Assembly: GCA_937132145.1 (NCBI GenBank)
Contig: CAKZNY010000261.1
Coordinates: 1 to 5,753 of the forward strand
Direction of reading: 5' to 3'
From: an uncultured Paracoccaceae bacterium
GTDB lineage: Bacteria > Pseudomonadota > Alphaproteobacteria > Rhodobacterales > Rhodobacteraceae
DNA length: 5,753 bases
Positions 1-5,237 of this stretch are shown piece by piece. Under the pieces are notes generated by a model. It saw only the letters and a program-made list of their open reading frames with translations, did not search any database and was not told the DNA's origin. The translations under genes and the position numbers were made by a program. How positions within the stretch are numbered: position 1 is the first letter of the stretch; each line of letters starts with the position of its first letter.

Positions 1-126
1 GAGCAAAAGTTCAAGTCTTGGATTTTCACGAATAGACATTCTCTTGCAAAAAATATGTTGACAAAAACGATACAGGTCGAGTTTTTCAAGTTTTACAATG
101 CAATAACCGGACAGAAAATCAGATGA
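1..126 (+). CDS. C-terminal end of an unidentified gene upstream of the pyruvyl transferase fragment (5' partial)
   Basis: The frame starting at the first base is open for 41 codons and stops at TGA (124-126). The visible tail is basic and aromatic (it contains EFFKFYNAITGQKIR) with no motif I can name. Its stop overlaps the ATG of the next gene in an ATGA arrangement (123-126), a common sign of translational coupling, so this is most likely the end of a real gene in the same operon rather than a chance frame. Base composition is clearly AT-rich, like the following fragment and unlike the genes after the insertion sequence. Because the partner gene is a polysaccharide pyruvyl transferase, a glycosyltransferase or another polysaccharide-biosynthesis protein is a reasonable guess, but nothing in these 41 residues proves it. 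Confidence 0.6.
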   Translation, partial: EQKFKSWIFTNRHSLAKNMLTKTIQVEFFKFYNAITGQKIR

Positions 127-368
127 GTTACTCAAACCTACGCGAAAATGTTTCGCATATCTTAGCAACAAAGTTGAACCAAACGGTTGAACCGCTTTGC
201 AGTGGTTATTCGGATTACGTTTTACTTGATTTTCCAGCGCATTCGAATGTCGGAGATAGCGCGATATACCTAGGTGAACTAGCTTTATTCGACAGAATCT
301 TTAACATACCTCCAAGCTACGTATGTACAAAAAAATCTGCCGCCTCGGATATAAATAAATGGGGCTGA
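123..368 (+). pseudogene. Polysaccharide pyruvyl transferase-like protein, N-terminal fragment truncated by an IS element
   Basis: An 81-codon frame whose N-terminus resembles the polysaccharide pyruvyl transferase family (ExoV/WcaK-like): the stretch around residues 32-54, with YVLLDFPAHSNVGDSAIYLGE, is the characteristic opening strand and N-x-GD-x-A-I nucleotide-sugar-fold signature. Family members transfer a pyruvate ketal from phosphoenolpyruvate to sugars of exopolysaccharides and are usually around 300-400 residues, so about three quarters of the protein is missing. The last native base is about 358-360. The final Trp-Gly codons and the TGA stop (366-368) come wholly or partly from the inverted repeat of the insertion sequence. 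The downstream glycine-rich motif normally found in this family does not reappear after the IS. The start is set by the ATGA overlap with the preceding frame; no strong Shine-Dalgarno is visible (GGACAG lies about 8 bases upstream). The family call is fairly firm. The gene is almost certainly non-functional. Confidence 0.8.
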
Positions 369-378
369 CCCAGATAAC
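361..378 (+). repeat. IS terminal inverted repeat next to the transposase 3' end
   Basis: GGGGCTGACCCAGATAAC, an exact reverse complement of 1061-1078. It overlaps the last base of the transposase stop codon (TAG read on the minus strand from 380 to 378). It also supplies the TGA (366-368) that ends the interrupted plus-strand gene. Confidence 0.95.
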
Positions 379-1043
379 TACCTTAGATGGCGCTTAACCC
401 ATTGTCTTAATTGTAGTAATTGAGATGATGGGTCACTGTTGTTAAATCTCCACTCGCATTCCTTCAAATATAACCCGAATTGCTCTTTGGGAACACCGTT
501 AAAACGGCGCATATGACGCTTTGCCTGGTTCCAGAAATTCTCGATACCATTGATGTGGTTGTGACGGTCAGCGAACAGCTTGGAATGGTTGATACGAAAG
601 TGGTGGAAGTCTGAGACATCAAGAACATTGTAACCGCGCCAGCAGTCCGAATACACGATGCTGTCAGGGATCACTTTACGCTCTATGATCGGCATCAACG
701 TGGCCGAGGCGGCATCCGGGATAATCTTGGTGTAAACCTTTCCGCCCCTTTTTAATATGCCAAATACGGGGATCTTACCCGCTGCGCCACGCCCACGTTT
801 ACCTTTTCGCTTGCCACCGAAATAACTCTCATCCACTTCGATCTCACCACCAAACATCGACTCGCTTTCCACTTCCAGTTCATAAGCAATGATTTCACGC
901 AAACGCAGGAAAAAGAACGCGGCTGTTTTGCGATTTACGCCACACAAGCTGGCGCCAGTTCTCGCCGTCGATCCCGAGACAAAATGCTCAGTTAGGCGGT
1001 TCTGTTTATAGTGGCTGAGTCGGCTCTTTCGCATACTGCCCAT
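378..1043 (-). CDS. IS1595-family transposase (ISXO2-like DDE domain)
   Basis: A 221-residue transposase that catalyses movement of the surrounding element. An N-terminal helix-turn-helix-like segment (about residues 18-50) is followed by an ISXO2-like RNase-H-fold catalytic domain. The acidic triad is visible: D71 in EVDESYFGGKRKG, D133 in YSDCWRGY, and E168 in HINGIENFWNQAKRHMRRF, which is the DDE type rather than the DDN variant of the family. The length matches short IS1016-group enzymes and there is no frameshift, so it appears intact. I chose the ATG at 1043 because AAAAGGGG lies about 5 bases upstream on the minus strand. A second ATG three codons later has a poorer ribosome binding site. 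The gene runs opposite to the interrupted polysaccharide gene and in the same direction as luxR, so it could receive read-through from the luxR side. Confidence 0.95.
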   Translation of the reverse strand: MGSMRKSRLSHYKQNRLTEHFVSGSTARTGASLCGVNRKTAAFFFLRLREIIAYELEVESESMFGGEIEVDESYFGGKRKGKRGRGAAGKIPVFGILKRGGKVYTKIIPDAASATLMPIIERKVIPDSIVYSDCWRGYNVLDVSDFHHFRINHSKLFADRHNHINGIENFWNQAKRHMRRFNGVPKEQFGLYLKECEWRFNNSDPSSQLLQLRQWVKRHLR

Positions 1044-1060
1044 GATAACCCCTTTTCTGG

Positions 1061-1078
1061 GTTATCTGGGTCAGCCCC
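1061..1078 (-). repeat. IS terminal inverted repeat next to the transposase 5' end
   Basis: GTTATCTGGGTCAGCCCC, an exact reverse complement of 361-378. It lies 17 bases upstream of the transposase start codon, so the transposase promoter must sit in or outside this repeat. Confidence 0.95.
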
Positions 1079-1204
1079 ATGTATTTTATCAAAGGGGGAC
1101 TCCGTTCGGTTTCGTTTCGAACAGAAGTACTTCATAAATAGTTAACACTCGTCGAACGGTCGCTGCTTTTATGGTTTGCGCAACAGTGTTGGCGGGTGGT
1201 TCTG
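1079..1204. other. Short intergenic stretch between the IS and the luxR 3' end
   Basis: 126 bases with no convincing gene. A 20-codon plus-strand frame opens at ATG 1079-1081 and a second frame runs to TAA at about 1143-1145. Neither resembles the missing part of the pyruvyl transferase. Small dyads are present (TTGCGCAA at 1176-1183; AACACT at 1144-1149 with AGTGTT at 1185-1190), but none is followed by a U-tract, so no terminator can be assigned to luxR. No luxI-like synthase is encoded here. Confidence 0.5.
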
Positions 1205-1918
1205 CTAGACGGATATTACCCCGCGGGCGAGCGCGATGGCGACCGCGTGTGTGGTGTTTAGCGCGCCGAGTTTGTAGCGTGCGGAATCTACATATACGCG
1301 CAGGGTATGTTCCGAGATTTTAAGGATGTCTGCGACTTTTCCGCGACTTAACCCAATGCCTAGATATTTGAGGACGTCGAGTTCGCGTGGTGACAGGTCG
1401 CGGCCCTCTATAGGTTCGGTAGTATGTGTGGCGGCCAGTGCTTTTTGGTGGAAGTAGTGGGAAATCAGCATGAAATCATGAGCATGTTCCCCGATGTAGC
1501 GTTCCCAGCCGGCATCATTACTGTCGTGATTAATCGCGAAAATGGCGGTTTGGCCGTTCGGGCCACGGATCGGGATGGTGTAACCTTGCTGTCCGACGCC
1601 GAAGTCTACGGCCTCGTTAAAGAACGCGCGTGTACGTTTGCTGGACCAGTCTAGGCGTTTCCAGTCCAGCGGATTGAATTGCATCAGCGCACCGCGCACG
1701 ACGGGGTCGATCAGCATGTATTTCTGTTCTTCGTAATGCTGTGCCCATTTGGGATCGTAGGTGGATGACACGAACGGCAATCCGTTCAGGTTGGTCGCCA
1801 GATACGACACGTTTTTTACATCGTAGGTGTCGCGCAGGATGTCTGCCAGCGATGATAAATCGTCAACTGTATTGGTTGTTTCCAACCGTTCCAGAAATGT
1901 TTCCAGCTTTTTTGTCAT
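1205..1918 (-). CDS. LuxR-family autoinducer-binding transcriptional regulator
   Basis: A 237-residue quorum-sensing regulator of TraR/LuxR architecture. The N-terminal autoinducer-binding domain (about residues 15-160) keeps the canonical ligand-pocket positions, offset by about one from TraR: W58, Y62, D71, W86 and G112 (in GQQGYTIPIRGPNG). The C-terminal LuxR helix-turn-helix (about 173-235) keeps the three hallmark residues E179, L183 and G189 in LSPRELDVLKYLGIGLS, followed by the recognition region ISEHTLRVYVDSARYKL. All expected residues are present, so it should bind an acyl-homoserine lactone and DNA. Its start lies inside the upstream small ORF, with only a modest AGG five bases before the ATG, which suggests translational coupling. 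No luxI is seen in the window, so it is either a solo receptor or has a partner elsewhere. Its targets are unknown. Confidence 0.93.
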   Translation of the reverse strand: MTKKLETFLERLETTNTVDDLSSLADILRDTYDVKNVSYLATNLNGLPFVSSTYDPKWAQHYEEQKYMLIDPVVRGALMQFNPLDWKRLDWSSKRTRAFFNEAVDFGVGQQGYTIPIRGPNGQTAIFAINHDSNDAGWERYIGEHAHDFMLISHYFHQKALAATHTTEPIEGRDLSPRELDVLKYLGIGLSRGKVADILKISEHTLRVYVDSARYKLGALNTTHAVAIALARGVISV

Positions 1919-2078
1919 TAACGCCTACACCTACTGCCCAATCCCTATCCTGGTTTCGGATCTCGATAGATGCCACAAGTATGGCGTCGTCGAGGTGTTC
2001 TGCTAATTCTAACATTGCTTGCTTCGCTGCGAAATTTCGCAGATCAGCCAGAACATCAATCATCCATTCATTGGTCAT
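1863..2078 (-). CDS. Small acidic hypothetical protein overlapping the start of luxR
   Basis: A 71-codon frame starting MTNEWMIDVLADLRNFAAKQ and continuing through an amphipathic, acidic helix-rich segment (LAELAEHLDDAILVASIEI-like, residues about 22-41). To my recollection small proteins of this kind (MTxxWxxDVLxDLRxFA...) are found next to luxR genes in Rhodobacterales, but I could not verify this. No known domain or catalytic motif is visible. The first ~52 codons precede luxR and the remaining part overlaps the luxR start by 56 bp in another frame. That tail (KKAGNISGTVGNNQYS) looks less constrained, so the natural end may have been extended by a frameshift. The Shine-Dalgarno is weak (GGGTG about 7 bases upstream of the ATG). 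It probably shares a transcript with luxR. The protein-like N-terminus, codon pattern and position argue for a real gene; function is unknown. Confidence 0.65.
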   Translation of the reverse strand: MTNEWMIDVLADLRNFAAKQAMLELAEHLDDAILVASIEIRNQDRDWAVGVGVNDKKAGNISGTVGNNQYS

Positions 2079-2158
2079 AGCAACACCCGCATAAGTTGTA
2101 AATGTATTTGTTTATTAAACTTGCCGGATAATACGAATCGATACCACTCGCCAATTCT

Positions 2159-2180
2159 CCCTCCCCTAAAATAGGGAGGG
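2159..2180. repeat. GC-rich perfect hairpin between ccr and the small ORF
   Basis: CCCTCCC (2159-2165) and GGGAGGG (2174-2180) form a perfect 7 bp stem around an 8-base loop. With one bulged C the stem lengthens to about 9 bp through the inner TA/TA pairs. It lies in the 195 bp gap after ccr (94 bases past its stop, same strand) and before the small ORF/luxR unit. Neither strand has a U-tract after it, so it is not a classic intrinsic terminator. It could be a dispersed REP-like element, an mRNA 3'-end stabiliser for ccr, or an attenuating structure. Confidence 0.6.
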
Positions 2181-2273
2181 CTGCGGAGGTAATTTACTGT
2201 TAAATATAGGTTATGTGGCTGGAGTCATATTTTTCTAGTTATCCAAATAGCGAATAACGGGAATATGATAGAA

Positions 2274-3533
2274 TCACATGGATCCGGCCTCGATCGCGTC
2301 TTCCAGCGTGCGTAGGCCGGTTATTGGCGCACTGACCAAGACGGCCATGTTGCCCGGTTTATGCTCGTTTCTAAGCATTTTCATGTGGGCAGCAGGGATG
2401 TCGGACCACGGGAAAACTTCGGACATGGCGGGATCGAGCCGGCGTTCCAGCATCAGCTGGTTGGCCGAGCTGGCCTGTTTGAGGTTAGCGAAATGGCTGC
2501 CTTGGACACGCTTTTGGTGCATCCACAGATACCGCGCATCCATCGTCAGGTTATAGCCCGTCGTGCCCGCGCAAATCACGATCATGCCGCCTTTTTTGCA
2601 CACAAAAACGGAGACGGGGAAGGTTGCCTCGCCCGGGTGCTCGAACACCATGTCGACGTTGACGCCTTTGCCGGTGATGTCCCAGATGGCTTTGCCGAAC
2701 TTGCGAGCCTCGCCAAACCACTCTTTATACTCAGGGGTGTTTACGGTGGGCATTTGACCCCAACAGTTGAAATCTTTGCGGTTGATAACGCCTTTCGCGC
2801 CGAGGCCGAGCACGTACTCGCGTTTGTCCTCATTCGAGATTACGCCGATTGCGTTGCCGCCCGCCGTGTTGATAAGTTGGATCGCGAACGACCCTAAGCC
2901 ACCGGATGCACCCCAGACCAACACGTTTTGGCCGGGCTTCAATGTGTGCGGGCGATGGCCGAACAACATGCGGTAGGCGGTGGCCAACGTCAGTGTGTAG
3001 CAAGCACTTTCTTCCCACGTCAGGTGTTTTGGGCGGCGCATTAGTTGTTGGGCTTGGACGCGGGTGAACTGCGCGAACGAGCCGTCCGGCGTTTCATATC
3101 CCCAGATCCGTTGGCTGGGCGAGAACATCGGGTCACCGCCGTTGCATTCTTCGTCGTCGCCGTCATCTTGGTTGCAGTGGACCACAACCTCGTCGCCGAC
3201 TTTCCAGCGTTTTACTTTGTCACCGACTTTCCAGATGATGCCGGACGCATCCGAGCCAGCGATATGGTATTCGGCCCCGTGAATGTCGAAGGGCGAGACC
3301 GGCGTACCGAGTCCGGCCCATACGCCGTTATAGTTAACGCCAGCGGCCATCACCAAAATCAGCACCTCATAACTGTCGATTTCAGGGGTGTTAATAACTT
3401 CGAGCTGCATGGCCTTGTCCGGCTCGCCGTGCCGTTCGCGCCGGATCGCCCAGCCGTACATTTGCTTGGGCACATGGCCGAGCGGCGGGATTTGGCCGAT
3501 TTCGTATAGGTCTTTGAGCGGAGCGGTGGACAT
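2274..3533 (-). CDS. ccr: Crotonyl-CoA carboxylase/reductase
   Basis: This NADPH-dependent enzyme reductively carboxylates crotonyl-CoA with CO2 to (2S)-ethylmalonyl-CoA, the defining step of the ethylmalonyl-CoA pathway for acetyl-CoA assimilation in the cytoplasm. The 419-residue MDR-fold protein shows the GroES-like domain with GVNYNGVWAGLG, the acidic Ccr insertion CNQDDGDDEECNGGDPMFSP, and a Rossmann motif GASGGLGS (about 208-215). CO2-pocket positions known from the Kitasatospora enzyme are represented by the NYN asparagine, Y146-E147 in WGYET, and H347 in GSHFANLKQ. Phe170 of that enzyme is Tyr here, as in Rhodobacter-type Ccr. Two ATGs compete: the one at 3533 has GAGG six bases upstream, whereas the one at 3545 (four extra codons) has no Shine-Dalgarno and itself overlaps that GAGG. 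The shorter form is therefore preferred. Ecm lies nearby and divergent, supporting the pathway call. Confidence 0.97.
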   Translation of the reverse strand: MSTAPLKDLYEIGQIPPLGHVPKQMYGWAIRRERHGEPDKAMQLEVINTPEIDSYEVLILVMAAGVNYNGVWAGLGTPVSPFDIHGAEYHIAGSDASGIIWKVGDKVKRWKVGDEVVVHCNQDDGDDEECNGGDPMFSPSQRIWGYETPDGSFAQFTRVQAQQLMRRPKHLTWEESACYTLTLATAYRMLFGHRPHTLKPGQNVLVWGASGGLGSFAIQLINTAGGNAIGVISNEDKREYVLGLGAKGVINRKDFNCWGQMPTVNTPEYKEWFGEARKFGKAIWDITGKGVNVDMVFEHPGEATFPVSVFVCKKGGMIVICAGTTGYNLTMDARYLWMHQKRVQGSHFANLKQASSANQLMLERRLDPAMSEVFPWSDIPAAHMKMLRNEHKPGNMAVLVSAPITGLRTLEDAIEAGSM

Positions 3534-3539
3534 GATGGG

Positions 3540-3543
3540 CCTC
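3540..3543 (-). promoter_or_regulatory. Ribosome binding site that decides the ccr start
   Basis: GAGG on the minus strand, six bases before the ATG at 3533-3531. The alternative upstream ATG (3545-3543) shares a G with it in ATGAGG, and no Shine-Dalgarno precedes that upstream ATG. Confidence 0.65.
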
Positions 3544-3597
3544 ATGAGAGTTGGCGTTGTAATATAGTTGCGCGGTGGTGCGTATATAAGTCATTAC

Positions 3598-3603
3598 ATT
3601 ATA
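3598..3603 (-). promoter_or_regulatory. Candidate -10 element for ccr
   Basis: A perfect TATAAT on the minus strand about 65 bases upstream of the ccr start, in an otherwise gene-free 152 bp gap after the acyltransferase. The matching -35 region is poor (TTTAGG at a 17-base spacing), which could mean an activator-dependent promoter. It implies ccr can be transcribed separately from the acyltransferase, with a leader of roughly 55-60 bases. This is an eye-read match only. Confidence 0.35.
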
Positions 3604-3651
3604 AACCAGGCTCTACAATACCTAAATTGTGCGGTGCAGCGGACATATTAT

Positions 3652-3664
3652 TACATCTGATGTA
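3652..3664. promoter_or_regulatory. Palindrome upstream of ccr
   Basis: TACATC-T-GATGTA is a perfect 6+6 dyad with a one-base centre, embedded in a longer imperfect AT-rich dyad (about 3643-3671, ACAT...ATGT). It lies about 22 bases after the acyltransferase stop and about 50 bases upstream of the candidate ccr -10. It could be an operator for ccr or part of the 3' end of the acyltransferase mRNA. No U-tract follows, so a terminator is unlikely. Confidence 0.35.
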
Positions 3665-3685
3665 TAAATGTTGTACTTATATTAC

Positions 3686-5089
3686 TTAGGTGGTGGTCGC
3701 TTGTTGATCATCTGCAAAGTGATGCGCGATGGCATTGGCGTAATACTGGACAATATGGGTATGTTCCGGCGCGAGCGCGAATTTGCCGTCCGCCTCGATC
3801 ACCATATGGCGCAGGGTTAACATGCGCAGGCCGACCTCGACGGCGTAGTCTTCGTCCTCGTGCGGAACGTGGCTATAGATGCCGCGCGCGGACAGGTCTT
3901 GCCATGTTTGGTGGCATCTGGATTTCAGCTCTAGCATGTTGATCGGGCGATTGGCTTTTAGCAATACGGTTGAAACCAGCGATACGGGAAGTACGGGAAC
4001 GACGTGGCCGATGCGGGTCATAAGTTCCGCCCCGAGGCTCTCGATCACTTCGGTCATTTCGGCGCGCGGGTGTGTTTCCATGAATTCCGTTAACGAAATC
4101 GGGTGGCCGAAACTGACGCAGGCATAGCCGTTGCGGTAAAACTTGCCGGTTATGCGCAACCACATTTGACGGGCCATGAAGCGGAGGAATGCGCTGGGCT
4201 GGAAGCGGAATTTGCGTTTGCCGTCGATGGTCGGGGCGGTCAGGACGCGGTCTTCCAAAACGCGGTCATAGTTCAGGCCGACGGGGATAAAGACGACGTT
4301 GCGGGATGTCTCGGGGTTGAAATCGCCAAGGATATAACTGAGCAGCCCGAGTTTTGGTTCGCCTAAAAGACCGTCCCGCGAAAGCCTCCCTTCGGGGAAG
4401 ATGGCTTGGGTAACGCCGGCTTCGGTTGCCAGTTGCACGTAGCGGGCCAGCACTTTTCGGTAAAGCTGGTTGCGGGATTTGCGGCGGATGAAATAGCCGC
4501 CCATTGCCCTGATAAGCTGTTGCAGCGGCCAGACCCGCGCCCATTCCCCCACAGCGTACGACAAGGCTGAGCGCTCGGCGACGAGGTAGGTGACCAGCAC
4601 GTAATCCATGTTGGATCGGTGGTTCATCACAAAAATAACGGTGGAATCAGGATCGACATTTCGCAAGGCATCATCGTCGCTAAAGCCAATTCGGACGCGG
4701 TACATGGCTGTAGCTAAAAACTTCGAGGCCCGTATGGCGAAGCCGAAATAGGCGGAGGCCGAGAAAGACGGGACGATCTCGCGGGCGTAGCGTTCGGCCA
4801 TTTTGGCGGCGACTTCGGGCGGCATATTTTCGGATTTTGCGTAGGCGGCGATAGCCCCCATGACCCTTGGGTCGTGGGTCAGGCGGTCAATCATGACTTT
4901 GCGGCGGGTCAACTTGAAGGGCTGGATGGACAGTTGCAGCCGGTCGTTCAGGCTGTCGATTACGCGGTTCAGGCGACGTCGTAAGTACCAGCGGACCGAG
5001 GGCATTAACAGCCGGTCGAGAATTCCGATAGCGGCGAGCAGGCCGCCGATCACTAATAACCAGACGGGGATTTCGACAACGTTGTTCAT
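3686..5089 (-). CDS. PlsB-like 1-acyl-sn-glycerol-3-phosphate / glycerol-3-phosphate acyltransferase
   Basis: A 467-residue membrane-associated PlsC/PlsB-superfamily acyltransferase, expected to transfer a fatty acyl group to glycerol-3-phosphate or lysophosphatidate in phospholipid synthesis. All four blocks are visible in order: motif I NHRSNMD (H157, D162 catalytic pair), motif II GGYFIRR (about 197-203), motif III FPEGRLSRDG (231-240) and motif IV FIPVGLNYD (267-275). A hydrophobic segment near residues 8-28 is a likely N-terminal membrane anchor, followed by an Arg-rich patch (about 33-42). It is longer than PlsC (about 240) and shorter than E. coli PlsB (about 800), with a long C-terminal extension, so the exact substrate is uncertain. 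The ATG at 5089 has no Shine-Dalgarno and no better in-frame start lies just upstream, so initiation may be weak or leaderless. It shares the strand with ccr, with 152 bp between them. Confidence 0.9.
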   Translation of the reverse strand: MNNVVEIPVWLLVIGGLLAAIGILDRLLMPSVRWYLRRRLNRVIDSLNDRLQLSIQPFKLTRRKVMIDRLTHDPRVMGAIAAYAKSENMPPEVAAKMAERYAREIVPSFSASAYFGFAIRASKFLATAMYRVRIGFSDDDALRNVDPDSTVIFVMNHRSNMDYVLVTYLVAERSALSYAVGEWARVWPLQQLIRAMGGYFIRRKSRNQLYRKVLARYVQLATEAGVTQAIFPEGRLSRDGLLGEPKLGLLSYILGDFNPETSRNVVFIPVGLNYDRVLEDRVLTAPTIDGKRKFRFQPSAFLRFMARQMWLRITGKFYRNGYACVSFGHPISLTEFMETHPRAEMTEVIESLGAELMTRIGHVVPVLPVSLVSTVLLKANRPINMLELKSRCHQTWQDLSARGIYSHVPHEDEDYAVEVGLRMLTLRHMVIEADGKFALAPEHTHIVQYYANAIAHHFADDQQATTT

Positions 5090-5105
5090 GCAAGATAACT
5101 TTGCA
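5089..5105. promoter_or_regulatory. TGCAA-N7-TTGCA inverted repeat at the acyltransferase start (candidate RamB/PccR-type operator)
   Basis: TGCAA (5089-5093) and TTGCA (5101-5105) form an inverted repeat whose first base is the first base of the acyltransferase start codon. The right half extends to AACTTTGCA (5097-5105), close to the TTTGCAA-type half-sites recognised by RamB and PccR regulators of acetyl-/propionyl-CoA metabolism. Further TTGC/GCAA half-sites follow at 5181-5185, 5214-5218 and 5219-5223 in the same divergent gap. The regulator assignment is inference. Confidence 0.3.
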
Positions 5106-5232
5106 GGAAATGTCGCACACGTCTAGTCGGGGATGGTTTTGGAAATTCTACGCGAAATAATATTCCGGTAAACTTTCCTCTTGCGTAATTATCTTAGCAT
5201 TGTAAATTTGTGCTGCAACGCAATATGAATGT

Positions 5233-5237
5233 GGAGG
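5233..5237 (+). promoter_or_regulatory. Shine-Dalgarno that sets the ecm start
   Basis: A full GGAGG five bases before the GTG at 5243. An in-frame ATG at 5225, six codons earlier, has no such site and lies ahead of this one. The GTG is therefore the likely initiator. Confidence 0.75.

Larger units (their letters stand above)
361..1078 (-). mobile_element. Complete IS1595-family (IS1016-like) insertion sequence
   Basis: A ~718 bp unit bounded by perfect 18 bp inverted repeats (GGGGCTGACCCAGATAAC at 361-378 and its reverse complement at 1061-1078). The identity runs to 20 bp if the outer AT on each side is counted (359-1080). One transposase gene fills the interior on the minus strand. Size, the short transposase without an N-terminal zinc ribbon, and the GGGGCTG termini fit the IS1016 subgroup of IS1595, which normally makes an 8 bp AT-rich target duplication. 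Here the 8 bases outside the repeats (AAATAAAT at 353-360, ATGTATTT at 1079-1086) do not match as direct repeats. The element looks intact and could be active. It separates an AT-rich polysaccharide gene fragment from a more GC-rich metabolic region. Confidence 0.93.

Noticed and set aside
1079..1145. Continuation of the interrupted pyruvyl transferase or a new small gene after the IS
   Set aside because: Short frames exist (about 20 codons) but lack family motifs, a ribosome site of their own, or any recognisable similarity.
1424..2094. Plus-strand open frames opposite luxR and the small ORF (1424-1654, 1741-2094)
   Set aside because: They lie antisense to a clearly recognisable LuxR and to the small ORF, show no protein-like motifs, and have Cys/Arg/Ser-rich composition typical of shadow frames.
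2079..2158. lux box in the promoter region of the small ORF/luxR
   Set aside because: I found no 18-20 bp palindrome with the usual CTG...CAG ends. The region is simply AT-rich, with no convincing -35/-10 pair.
2159..2180. Intrinsic terminator for ccr
   Set aside because: The stem is strong but is not followed by a run of T on either strand, and it is 94 bases from the ccr stop.
2234..2260. GTTAT...ATAAC hairpin just after ccr as a terminator
   Set aside because: Only a 5 bp AT-rich stem with a loop of about 11 bases and no T-tract on the minus-strand side.
2278..3594. Frames overlapping ccr on both strands (for example 2361-2897, 3045-3509 plus; 2830-3018 and 3391-3594 minus)
   Set aside because: ccr is recognisable along its entire length in its own frame, so these are shadows of a GC-rich coding sequence.
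3873..5126. Frames overlapping the acyltransferase (3879-4127, 4103-4366, 4860-5126 plus; 3873-4163, 4266-4544, 4887-5120 minus)
   Set aside because: The acyltransferase carries all four family motifs in one continuous frame. The alternatives have no motif or ribosome site.
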